A stretch of DNA of 64,000 bases. It comes from Paraburkholderia sp. DHOC27 (GTDB taxonomy: Bacteria; Pseudomonadota; Gammaproteobacteria; Burkholderiales; Burkholderiaceae). The position numbers were made by a program, and so were the translations under genes. The notes beneath the pieces were generated by a model, which saw only the letters and a list, made by a program, of their open reading frames with translations, ran no database searches and had not been told where the DNA came from. Positions 24,214 to 32,752 of this stretch are shown here, piece after piece (position 1 is the stretch's first letter; each line of letters starts with the position of its first letter). Location of the stretch: assembly GCF_003429005.1 (NCBI RefSeq), contig NZ_QVQV01000008.1:62001-126000 (forward strand), read 5' to 3'.

Positions 24214-24684
24214 ATGACTTCCGGAAATATGGTCCCTAATCTCGAGTACCTGCTTGACCGACAGATCTCTCGTCAATGGCGCGGTTTGCTCACCGCATTG
24301 GCAGAGGAGTTTGCCACGCAAATCAGTGAAGATGAACTGCGCCAGTTGATGTTTCGTGTCGGCTGCCGTTTCGCCACTGCGCATGGACTGCCGCCGTGTG
24401 CGTCAACGGCGGACCTCGCGCACGCGTTGAATGCACGCTGGGAAGAAGCGGATTGGGGTTATGTCGAACTCACCGATGAACCCGAATATCTGCGCATTGC
24501 TCACTCATTTGCGCCGTTGCACGCATTCGGGTTCGCCTCATTAGGGTGGACCCCAGCTTTTCTGCAAGGCGCCTATCAGACGTGGCTGAGCGCATTGGGT
24601 GCGGATGGCCTTGCCGTCGCACAGGCGAGCGAATTTGATGAAAACGCTACGCTCGAGTTTCGACTTGGCCGATATCCCGGTTAA
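24214..24684 (+). CDS. bcsD: Cellulose synthase accessory protein BcsD
   Basis: 156 residues, the same length as Komagataeibacter BcsD, with the Cellsynth_D-type pattern of alpha-helical N-terminal half (LLTALAEEFATQISEDELRQLMFRVGCRFA) and a C-terminal half with EEADWGYVELTDEPEYLRIAHSFAPLHAF. BcsD forms a periplasmic octameric ring or tunnel proposed to guide glucan chains as they are extruded into ordered fibrils. First gene of the bcs operon. The frame stays open after its TAA stop for 54 more codons and ends in a TGA that overlaps the bcsP start. The assignment rests on family resemblance and on the operon context. Confidence 0.85.
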   Translation: MTSGNMVPNLEYLLDRQISRQWRGLLTALAEEFATQISEDELRQLMFRVGCRFATAHGLPPCASTADLAHALNARWEEADWGYVELTDEPEYLRIAHSFAPLHAFGFASLGWTPAFLQGAYQTWLSALGADGLAVAQASEFDENATLEFRLGRYPG

Positions 24685-24751
24685 GCGTCTCGACGCGATG
24701 AGGCTGTGCCGGCGGCGGCGCGGTCAACCGCCGTGCCAGACGATGCGACGG

Positions 24752-24799
24752 GCGCAGTAACAAGCGCAGTAACAGGCGCAGTAACAACCGAAGTGACAA
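24752..24799 (+). repeat. 12-bp tandem repeat between bcsD and bcsP
   Basis: Three near-identical copies of GCGCAGTAACAA/G (24752-24787) and a degenerate fourth (CCGAAGTGACAA). In the open frame that continues bcsD they would read as Ala-Val-Thr-Ser/Gly/Thr repeats. Confidence 0.8.
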
Positions 24800-24845
24800 G
24801 CGAGTCGGGCAACGCTCGAACAGACATAGACATGACGGCGGCAAC

Positions 24846-25925
24846 ATGAGTCCTTCCAGCGATATCGAAACACTCTTCGGCCATTTCGGTGGCAATGCGG
24901 GTGACTACCAGGAGATTGGCCGCGAGAACGAAGCGGGTACGGCCCGCACGCGCTGGCCGCTGCTCGTCACGCTGGATCTGAAGCAGACGCCCATTCCGGC
25001 CATCGCGCAGCGCCGCGAACGGCAGGCGGAACAAGCCGCGCAAGCGGGTGAAGGCGAAGCTGCGCAGGACACGACCGGCGCCGCTGGCGCATCGCTCGCC
25101 GCGCGTGCCACCGATGCCGCCAGCACGGCCAACCCGCGCAGCAAGGCGCCGCTGTTCGCGCGGCCGCATCGCCGCAACGTGCCGCCCGTCGCTGAACCGA
25201 TCAAGGTAGATGGACCGCGCGGCGGTGAGCGCTTCGGCGCGGCGCCGCTCGCCGGTGGCCTGGTGGAGATTCCGGCGGTTCTGCCGGTGGCCCCGGTGGC
25301 ACCGGTGGCCCCTGTTACCCCGGTCGCGGCGACTGCGCCTGTGCCTCCGGTTGCGCCGGCAACTTCGTCTGCTGCGATCCCGCCGGTCGCATCCATTCCC
25401 CCGGTCGCAGCGAACTCCGCTTCGCAATCCGCGACGACGCATGCCGCGTCGTTTGCAACGCCCTTCGCAGGCGCTGGCGTCATGCGTCCCGCTCAAGTGG
25501 CCGCGCCCACGATGGCAGTGCCGTCTGTATTTAGCCGCCCAGCGGCCACTGCACCCGCGTCGACGCGAACGTTTGCGTCAGCCGGGTTGCCGCCCGTTGC
25601 ACCGTCTGCGCCTACCGCAGCCGCTGCGTTCGCCAGCGCAAAACCAGCCGCTGCGCCTGCCTCGCCGTTCAGAACCCACCCGCTCGCCGCCATGACCCGA
25701 CCGGCCACGCCCGTGCAACCCGCTCCCCAGCCGCCGTCGATTCTCGGCAGGCTGTTCGCCGGCACTGCGCCGCAATCCTCAGTGGCTGCGCCCACGGCCG
25801 CCGCCGGTAGCCAGCCGGCTGAACTCCGCTCGGTCTTCGATCGTCTGCGCGGCGCGTCCAGCAACGCCGCTGCGCCCGTCTCCGCTCCTCATTCGTGGCT
25901 GACCAACGGCCCGCGTCGCTCATGA
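24846..25925 (+). CDS. bcsP: BcsP: BcsR-like N-terminus with long Pro/Ala-rich tail
   Basis: 359 residues. The first 55 (SSDIETLFGHFGGNAGDYQEI and TRWPLLVTLDL) resemble the BcsR/BcsP family, small proteins that in E. coli bind BcsQ and help assemble the cellulose synthase. The remaining 300 residues are dominated by Ala, Pro, Val and Ser, with runs such as VAPVAPVAPVTPV near residue 150, and look disordered. The stop overlaps the bcsQ start in ATGA at 25922-25925. Predicted cytosolic; the tail may scaffold synthase complexes. Role of the tail is unknown. Confidence 0.82.
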   Translation: MSPSSDIETLFGHFGGNAGDYQEIGRENEAGTARTRWPLLVTLDLKQTPIPAIAQRRERQAEQAAQAGEGEAAQDTTGAAGASLAARATDAASTANPRSKAPLFARPHRRNVPPVAEPIKVDGPRGGERFGAAPLAGGLVEIPAVLPVAPVAPVAPVTPVAATAPVPPVAPATSSAAIPPVASIPPVAANSASQSATTHAASFATPFAGAGVMRPAQVAAPTMAVPSVFSRPAATAPASTRTFASAGLPPVAPSAPTAAAAFASAKPAAAPASPFRTHPLAAMTRPATPVQPAPQPPSILGRLFAGTAPQSSVAAPTAAAGSQPAELRSVFDRLRGASSNAAAPVSAPHSWLTNGPRRS

Positions 25926-26710
25926 AAGTCATTGCGGTGGTATCCGCGAAAGGCGGCGTCGGCAAGACCACGCTCGCCGCCAACCTGGCTTCCGTCCTCG
26001 CTTCCAGTGGCCGGCGCGTGATCGTGCTCGACCTCGATCCGCAAAACGCGTTGCGGCTGCACTTCGGCGTGCCGCTCGACAGCATCGACGGTCTGTCGCG
26101 CGCCACCCTCAGTGGCGACGCCTGGCGCACCGTGATGTTCGATGGCGTCGACGGTGTCACCGTGCTGCCCTACGGCGCCGTGATCGAAGACGACCGCCGC
26201 CGCTTCGAAGCGCACATCGATCACGATCCGCTCTGGCTGCTGCATTCGTTGAACGCGCTGCGACTCGACGCCTCCGATATCGTGATCATCGACACGCCGC
26301 CAGGTTCTTCGGTGTACACGCGCAATGCGCTGTGCGCGGCCAACTTCACGCTGAACGTCGTGCTCGCCGATGCCGCCTCGTACGCCGCGATTCCGCAAAT
26401 GGAACGCATGATCGAAACGTATGCCGCGCCGCGTCCGGACTTCGGCGGTGAAGGCTACGTGGTCAATCAGGTCGATCAATCGCGCCAGCTTGCCAAGGAC
26501 GTGCTCAAGGTCCTGCGCAGCATGCTCGGCGAGAAACTGTTCCCCGGCGTCATCCATCAGGACGAAGGCGTGAGCGAGTCGCTCGCCTGCGACACGACGC
26601 TCATCCACTACGATCCGCTCAGCCAGGCGGCCGCCGATTTTCGCGCCTGCGGCCAGTGGCTGCTGTCGCGCATCGATGCCATCGCGGTGTCGCCCGGGAG
26701 CGTCGCATGA
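25922..26710 (+). CDS. bcsQ: Cellulose biosynthesis ATPase BcsQ (ParA/MinD-like)
   Basis: 262-residue SIMIBI ATPase. MKVIAVVSAKGGVGKTTLAAN carries the deviant Walker A KGGVGKTT; switch motifs LDLDPQNALRLHFG and IIDTPPG follow. BcsQ (YhjQ) localises the cellulose machinery to the cell pole and partners BcsR-like proteins, here BcsP. The start at 25922 overlaps the bcsP stop; an in-frame start nine codons upstream lies inside bcsP and is rejected. The stop overlaps bcsA in the same ATGA manner, so these three genes are translationally coupled. Confidence 0.93.
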   Translation: MKVIAVVSAKGGVGKTTLAANLASVLASSGRRVIVLDLDPQNALRLHFGVPLDSIDGLSRATLSGDAWRTVMFDGVDGVTVLPYGAVIEDDRRRFEAHIDHDPLWLLHSLNALRLDASDIVIIDTPPGSSVYTRNALCAANFTLNVVLADAASYAAIPQMERMIETYAAPRPDFGGEGYVVNQVDQSRQLAKDVLKVLRSMLGEKLFPGVIHQDEGVSESLACDTTLIHYDPLSQAAADFRACGQWLLSRIDAIAVSPGSVA

Positions 26711-28920
26711 GTACGCCGCAATCCAAGTCGTTCGAAGACCCCGCCTCCGAACCGTCGCGCGTCGAGCGCTTCATCGACGCGCGTCTGTGGAGCAGCAAAC
26801 TGGTGGTCATCTGCCTGACGCTGTTCGCGCTGGTGATGCTGTACTTCGTCTTCACGGTGCCGCTCGCCTTCGCCGAGCAGTTGACCTTCGCCACCACCTG
26901 CTTCATCTGCGCGCTGCTGTTTCGCCGTCTTCAAGGCCGCTACGCGACGCTCGTGATGATCATGCTGTCGGTGGTCGCCTCGGGCCGCTATATGTACTGG
27001 CGCCTGACCACCACGACGTACTGGGAGCATCCGCTGGATGCCGTGTGGGGGTTGCTGCTGGTTTCGGCCGAGGTGTATTCGACCATCGTGCTGATGCTCG
27101 GCTACTTCCAGACCGCGTGGCCGCTCAAACGCGAACCCATGCCGCTGCCGGCCTCGCGCGACGACTGGCCGACCGTCGACGTTTTCATCCCCACGTATAA
27201 CGAGCCGCTCTCGGTGGTCAAGCCGACCATCTATGCAGCGCTCGCGCTCGACTACCCGGCCGACAAGATCGCCATCCACGTGCTGGACGACGGCCGCCGC
27301 CCCGAGTTCAAGGCGTTCTGCGAAGAGGCTGGCGTGCACTGGACGATCCGCACGCACAACCGTCACGCGAAGGCCGGCAACATCAACGAGGCGCTCAAGA
27401 TCACGCACGGCGAATACCTCGCGATCTTCGACTGCGATCACATCCCGACCCGCTCGTTCCTGCAGATCGGCCTCGGCTGGTTCCTGCGCGACAAGAAGCT
27501 GTCGATGCTGCAGACGCCTCACCACTTCTTCTCCGCCGATCCGTTCGAACGCAACCTCGGCACCTTTCGCAAGGTGCCGAACGAAGGCGAGCTGTTTTAC
27601 GGCCTGGTGCAGGATGGCAACGACCTGTGGAATGCGACCTTCTTCTGTGGCTCATGCGCGCTGCTGCGCCGGACGATGGTCGAGGAGATCGGCGGCATCG
27701 CGGTGGAAACCGTCACCGAAGATGCGCACACTGCCCTGAAGCTGCACCGTCTCGGCTACACCACCGCGTACCTCGCCATCGCACAGGCGGCCGGGCTCGC
27801 CACGGAAAGCCTGTCCGGCCACATCGGCCAGCGGATTCGCTGGGCACGCGGCATGACGCAGATCTTCCGGATCGACAATCCGTTGACCGGCAAGGGCCTG
27901 AAAATCGGCCAGCGTCTGTGCTACCTGAACGCGATGATGCACTTCTTCTACGGCATCCCGCGTCTCGTGTTCCTTACCGCGCCGCTGTCGTTCCTGTTCT
28001 TCGGCGCGCACGTGATCGAAGCCGCGGCCAGCACGATTGCCATCTACGCGCTGCCGCACATGATGCATGCGAGCGTCACCAACTCGCGCATGCAGCGGCT
28101 GTTCCGCCATTCGTTCTGGGCCGAAGTGTATGAGTCGGTGCTGGCCTCGTACATCACCGCGCCGACCCTGCTCGCGCTGATCAACCCGAAGCTCGGCAAA
28201 TTCAACGTGACCGCCAAGGGCGGCCAGATCGAAAAGAACTATTTCGACTGGGCCATCTCGCGGCCGTATCTGTTCCTGCTGCTGCTGAACCTGGTCGGCT
28301 TCGTGGTGGGCCTCGTGCACATCTACCTGCACATCCACGTACGCAGCGAAGTGCAGACCACCGTGCTCAACCTCGCGTGGACCGGCTACAACATGCTGAT
28401 TCTCGGCGCGAGCGTGGCCGCCGCGAGCGAGCGCCGGCAGATTCGCGCCGTGCACCGCGTGGCCATGAAAATGCCGGTGATGCTGAAGTTTTCCACCGGC
28501 CGCACGCTGGCCTGCGAGACCATCGACTACTCGGAAGGCGGCGTCGGTGTCGCGCTGCCGAACAAGATCGAAGTGCCGATGCACGAACGCGTCACCGTCT
28601 CGCTCTTCCGTGGCGACGAGGAATATGCGTTCCCTGCCACGGTCGGCTTCACCGCACCTGGCCGCGTCGGTTTGCGCTTCGGCGACCTGAGCCGCGAGCA
28701 GGAGTACGAATTCGTCAAAACGACCTTCGCGCGCGCCGATGCCTGGATGGGCTGGGCCGAGGGTCGTCAACAGGACACGCCGCTACGTGGACTGTCGCAC
28801 GTGCTGCTGGTGGGCGCGCGCGGCATCACCGGCCTGTTCGAACATCTTTACGCAGACATGCGGAGCTGGATGGGCGGCCGCCCGATCGACGTCAAAAAGC
28901 TGGATACGAAAAAAGACTGA
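26707..28920 (+). CDS. bcsA: Cellulose synthase catalytic subunit BcsA
   Basis: 737 residues from the ATG at 26707, which overlaps the bcsQ stop. Multiple membrane helices flank a GT2 domain with D194-D195-G196, D242-C-D244, T337-E338-D339 (general base) and Q375-R-I-R-W379 that binds the acceptor glucan. A C-terminal PilZ domain has R576-x-x-x-R580 and D607-x-S-x-x-G612, both required for c-di-GMP binding. The enzyme polymerises UDP-glucose into beta-1,4-glucan and moves it across the inner membrane with BcsB. All key residues are present, so an active, c-di-GMP-gated synthase is expected. Confidence 0.97.
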   Translation: MSTPQSKSFEDPASEPSRVERFIDARLWSSKLVVICLTLFALVMLYFVFTVPLAFAEQLTFATTCFICALLFRRLQGRYATLVMIMLSVVASGRYMYWRLTTTTYWEHPLDAVWGLLLVSAEVYSTIVLMLGYFQTAWPLKREPMPLPASRDDWPTVDVFIPTYNEPLSVVKPTIYAALALDYPADKIAIHVLDDGRRPEFKAFCEEAGVHWTIRTHNRHAKAGNINEALKITHGEYLAIFDCDHIPTRSFLQIGLGWFLRDKKLSMLQTPHHFFSADPFERNLGTFRKVPNEGELFYGLVQDGNDLWNATFFCGSCALLRRTMVEEIGGIAVETVTEDAHTALKLHRLGYTTAYLAIAQAAGLATESLSGHIGQRIRWARGMTQIFRIDNPLTGKGLKIGQRLCYLNAMMHFFYGIPRLVFLTAPLSFLFFGAHVIEAAASTIAIYALPHMMHASVTNSRMQRLFRHSFWAEVYESVLASYITAPTLLALINPKLGKFNVTAKGGQIEKNYFDWAISRPYLFLLLLNLVGFVVGLVHIYLHIHVRSEVQTTVLNLAWTGYNMLILGASVAAASERRQIRAVHRVAMKMPVMLKFSTGRTLACETIDYSEGGVGVALPNKIEVPMHERVTVSLFRGDEEYAFPATVGFTAPGRVGLRFGDLSREQEYEFVKTTFARADAWMGWAEGRQQDTPLRGLSHVLLVGARGITGLFEHLYADMRSWMGGRPIDVKKLDTKKD

Positions 28921-28923
28921 CTT

Positions 28924-31455
28924 ATGGGCAATGGCATCGGGCAGGACCACAACAAACACTCGCACAGCGAGAGCGGCATGACAGGGTGGACGGCGCGTTT
29001 GCGCGCAAGCCGGCTGACGCGCGCACTCGCCTGCTGGCTGGCACTACAGACGGGCGCCGTGAGCGCCTTCGCCGCGCCACTGGCGGCCGCATCCGACGCA
29101 ACGATGGGCAACACGCCGCGCGCCGCCGCTGCGCCGCCGGGCACGCCCGCGGCCACCGGCGTGGGCAACGTGCCGGCACCCACCGCCGCCGTACCGATCG
29201 ATCCGAACGCGATCACGCAGCCGGCACTCGCCACGCCGACGCCGGCGCTCGCCGCGTCGTCGGTGAAGGCGCTCGGCATCAAGACGCCCACCACCGCCGA
29301 ACCCGGCACGCTGGTGCCAGGCGGCCGTCGTCAGACGCTGACCTTCGCCGACTTCGGCGCGCTCGATCCCTTGCAGTTGCGCGGCACCGAAGGCCAGAAC
29401 GGTATCGCCTTCTCGGTGCGCAACGACGAAGTGGTGACCGGCGCGATCCTGCATCTGATCTACAGCTATTCGCCCGCGCTCTTGCCGGCTATTTCGCAAC
29501 TGAAGATTCTGGTGAACGGCGAAGTCGCCGCCACCTTGCCCGTGCCGCACGAACAGGCCGGCATGCTGGTGGCGCGCGACATCTCGATCGATCCGCGCTT
29601 CATCACCGAATTCAATCACCTGAACGTGCAGTTGATCGGCCACTACACGACGCAATGCGAGGACCCGGCCAATTCGTCGCTATGGGCCACGGTGAGCAAT
29701 GCCAGTTCGCTCGATCTGACCTACGCGTCGCTGACCAGCAAGCCGGATCTGGCTGCCCTGCCGCTGCCCTTCTTCGATCGCCGCGACGTGCGCCGTCTCG
29801 AGATGCCGTTCGTGCTGCCGTCCAAGCCGGGTTCGCAAACGCTGGAGGCGGCCGGTATCGTGGCGTCGTGGTTCGGCGCGCTGGCCGGTTATCGCGGCGC
29901 GGTGTTTCCGGCGCAGATCGACGAGGCGCCGCTCTCGGGTAATGCCGTGGTATTCGCGACTTCCGATCAGCGCCCATCCGGCGTGTCGATTCCCGCCATC
30001 TCGGGACCGACGCTCGCCGTGGTGGAACGCGAAGCGCCTGCGCGCGGCAAACTGCTGCTGGTGCTCGGGCGTGACGAAGCGGAACTGAAGATCGCCGCGA
30101 AGGCGCTCGGCATTGGCCAGAGCGCGCTCTCGGGACAAAGCGCGACCATCACGCAACTGAACGAGCTCGCGCCACGTCAACCGTACGACGCACCCAACTG
30201 GCTGCCGACCAACCGCCCTGTGCGCGTAGGTGAACTCGCCGACGCACGCGATCTGACCGTGAGCGGCTACGACGCCGACGCCGTGCGCGTGAACCTGCGC
30301 GTGCCGCCGGATCTGTTCATGTGGCACACCAAGGGCGCGCCGATCGACCTGCGCTACCGCTACACGGTGCGGCCAACGCCGGATCGCTCGTCGCTGAATA
30401 TCAGCGTCAACGACGGCTTCGTGCAGTCGCTGCCCATTCCGGCGCAGCCTGCCTCGGTGTTCGATCTCGGCTACTACTTCAACAATATCCTGCCGGACAA
30501 GACCGCAGCGGCACGCCGCACGGTCAATATTCCGCCGCTCCTGATGACGCCGCGCGCGCAGTTGCGCCTGCACTTCTACTACGACATTCCGAACACCGGC
30601 GAATGTCACGGCCGCCTGCTGGAAAACGTGGTGGGCTCGATCGATCCAAATTCGACCATCGATCTGTCGTCGTTCCCGCATTACATGGCGCTGCCAGATC
30701 TGGCTGCATTCGCCAATAGCGGCTTCCCGTTCACACGCATGGCGGACCTCTCCGAGACCGCCGTGGTGATGCCTGACGACGCAGGTTCGAGCGACTACAG
30801 TCTGTACCTGCTGGAGATGGGCCGCGTGGGTGCATCGACCGGTTATCCCGCGACCGGCGTCACGGTGATCAACGCCGGCCAGGTCGATCAGTTCGCCAAC
30901 AAGGACCTGCTGATCTTCGGCGCGCCAGGACGTCAACCGCTGTTGCAGCGCTGGGCCAAGTCGATGCCGTTCTCGAGCGACGGCGATGCACGTACCTTCG
31001 AACTGTCGGATATCGTCTTCAAACTGGAAGACTGGTGGCATGGCGAGCGTGGCGTCGAACGCGCGCCGGCACGCGCCGACCTGTCGCTCGTCAGTTCGAA
31101 CGGCGCAGCGCTGTTGACCGGTTTCGAATCGCCGCTGCAAAAGGACCGCAGCGCAGTGGCGCTGGTCAGCGCGGCCGGCCAGTCCGATGCCGATCTGAGT
31201 TCCGCCCTGCTCGATGCCGACGTGCTGCCGCAGATTCAAGGCGCGATGGCCGTTATCCACGGTCGTGCCGTCACGATTACGTCGAACGGCGTGGCTTACT
31301 ACGTGGGGCATCTGTCGCCCGAGGAATATCTGCGCTGGGCACTGTCCTCGCACCCGCTGCTGCTGTTGCTGGGTGGCCTGCTCGCTGCATTGATCATCGC
31401 GGCACTGTTCTACCGCACGCTGCGCTCGATCGCCGCGCGCCGCCTGAGGAATTGA
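28924..31455 (+). CDS. bcsB: Cellulose synthase periplasmic subunit BcsB
   Basis: 843 residues. An N-terminal signal region (hydrophobic about residues 33-50, ending AFA) is followed by an Ala/Pro/Thr-rich stretch, two carbohydrate-binding plus flavodoxin-like repeats (GTEGQNGIAFSVRNDEVV; GQVDQFANKDLLIFG), and a single C-terminal membrane anchor, LLLLLGGLLAALIIAALFY. BcsB guides the nascent chain through the periplasm and its tail helix is needed for BcsA activity. The start at 28924 is three bases after bcsA; an ATG at 28978 would give a shorter signal peptide and cannot be excluded. Confidence 0.94.
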   Translation: MGNGIGQDHNKHSHSESGMTGWTARLRASRLTRALACWLALQTGAVSAFAAPLAAASDATMGNTPRAAAAPPGTPAATGVGNVPAPTAAVPIDPNAITQPALATPTPALAASSVKALGIKTPTTAEPGTLVPGGRRQTLTFADFGALDPLQLRGTEGQNGIAFSVRNDEVVTGAILHLIYSYSPALLPAISQLKILVNGEVAATLPVPHEQAGMLVARDISIDPRFITEFNHLNVQLIGHYTTQCEDPANSSLWATVSNASSLDLTYASLTSKPDLAALPLPFFDRRDVRRLEMPFVLPSKPGSQTLEAAGIVASWFGALAGYRGAVFPAQIDEAPLSGNAVVFATSDQRPSGVSIPAISGPTLAVVEREAPARGKLLLVLGRDEAELKIAAKALGIGQSALSGQSATITQLNELAPRQPYDAPNWLPTNRPVRVGELADARDLTVSGYDADAVRVNLRVPPDLFMWHTKGAPIDLRYRYTVRPTPDRSSLNISVNDGFVQSLPIPAQPASVFDLGYYFNNILPDKTAAARRTVNIPPLLMTPRAQLRLHFYYDIPNTGECHGRLLENVVGSIDPNSTIDLSSFPHYMALPDLAAFANSGFPFTRMADLSETAVVMPDDAGSSDYSLYLLEMGRVGASTGYPATGVTVINAGQVDQFANKDLLIFGAPGRQPLLQRWAKSMPFSSDGDARTFELSDIVFKLEDWWHGERGVERAPARADLSLVSSNGAALLTGFESPLQKDRSAVALVSAAGQSDADLSSALLDADVLPQIQGAMAVIHGRAVTITSNGVAYYVGHLSPEEYLRWALSSHPLLLLLGGLLAALIIAALFYRTLRSIAARRLRN

Positions 31456-31456
31456 T

Positions 31457-32752
31457 ATGCCGGTGAATTGCACAACGGCAAACGTCGTAACTGAGAAAGC
31501 AGGAACTGATGTGGCATCGAGGGTCGCGCGTGCGACGCGCGGCGCGGCTGCGGTTTCCACGACGGCGCGCACGCTGAATGCGCACGCTTCCGGAACATTT
31601 GGCGCGCTTGCTTCGCTGGCCTTCGGGATCGTGGCGGCCGCGGCGTCGCTGTGGTCGAATCCGGCCAGCGCGGCGAACGCGGCAACCTGCGAATGGCCGG
31701 GCTACCGCACCTTCGTCGAACGCTTCGTGCAGGCCGATGGCCGCGTGATCGACTACTCGACGCCGACCCAGCAGACCACCTCCGAGGGTCAGTCGTACGC
31801 GATGTTCTTCGCGCTGGTAGCGAACGACCGCGCCACTTTCGACCGCCTGCTCGGCTGGACCCGCACCAATCTCGCGGGCAACCAGTTCGACGCCGACAAC
31901 ATGCATCTGCCTGCGTGGCAATGGGGCCGCAAGCAGGACGGCTCGTACGGCGTGCTCGATCCGAATTCCGCTTCCGACTCCGACCTGTGGATCGCCTACG
32001 ATCTTTTGCAGGCCGGACGACTGTGGCGCGACACCACGTACACGAAGCTCGGCGAAGCCCTCGCCGCGCAGATCGTCAGCAAGGAAATCACCAGCCTGTC
32101 GGGACTCGGCCCCATGCTGCTGCCTGGACCGCAAGGTTTTCAGATTGGCGACGTCACGCGCCTGAATCCGAGTTATCTACCCTTGCCGCTGCTGCGCGCG
32201 CTGGCGAGCGAGATGCCGAACGGGCCCTGGAGCAAGCTCGCGGAGAACGCCTATCAACTAGTGAAGACCACCTCGCCGCAGGGCTTCGCGCCCGACTGGG
32301 CGGCGTGGCGCGCGGGCCAGTTCGTGGTCGATCCGAAGAACGGCGACATTGGCAGCTATGACGCGATTCGCGTGTACCTGTGGGCCGGCATGACCTCGCC
32401 CGCCGATCCGCTCGCACGTCCCTGGCTCGCCACGCTGGGCGGCATGCGCAACGCGGTGGCGCAGACCGGCGTGCCGCCGGAGAAGGTGGCCGTCTCGACC
32501 GGTGCGGCGAGCGGCGAAGGACCGCTCAGCTACTGGGGCGCGCTGGCCCCCTACTTCAAGGCGCTGGGTGACGAGCGCGGCCTCGGCCTTGCGCGCACCC
32601 ATCTGGCCGCGCTCGACAACCCTGTGCAGGGTCACGAGCCGGTGTACTACGACCGTGTGCTGGGCTTGTTCGGCACGGGATTCATCGACGGCCGCTATCG
32701 CTTCGACGAAGCGGGCCGCCTTGTGCCCAGTTGGAGAAACGCATGCGACTGA
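31457..32752 (+). CDS. bcsZ: Periplasmic endoglucanase BcsZ (GH8)
   Basis: 431 residues. A long, Ala-rich signal region (about 1-75) precedes a GH8 catalytic domain. The acid Glu is in QTTSEGQSYAMFFALVAND (E110) and the conserved Asp pair in SASDSDLWIAYDLL (D174, D176). BcsZ trims disordered cellulose in the periplasm and is required for normal export. It starts one base after bcsB and its stop overlaps the bcsC start by ten bases. Confidence 0.95.
   Translation: MPVNCTTANVVTEKAGTDVASRVARATRGAAAVSTTARTLNAHASGTFGALASLAFGIVAAAASLWSNPASAANAATCEWPGYRTFVERFVQADGRVIDYSTPTQQTTSEGQSYAMFFALVANDRATFDRLLGWTRTNLAGNQFDADNMHLPAWQWGRKQDGSYGVLDPNSASDSDLWIAYDLLQAGRLWRDTTYTKLGEALAAQIVSKEITSLSGLGPMLLPGPQGFQIGDVTRLNPSYLPLPLLRALASEMPNGPWSKLAENAYQLVKTTSPQGFAPDWAAWRAGQFVVDPKNGDIGSYDAIRVYLWAGMTSPADPLARPWLATLGGMRNAVAQTGVPPEKVAVSTGAASGEGPLSYWGALAPYFKALGDERGLGLARTHLAALDNPVQGHEPVYYDRVLGLFGTGFIDGRYRFDEAGRLVPSWRNACD

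Noticed and set aside
24752..24799. CRISPR-like short repeats
   Set aside because: Units of 12 bp are directly adjacent with no unique spacers.
29680..31572. 630-codon minus-strand ORF
   Set aside because: Shadow of bcsB; no ribosome site or recognised family.
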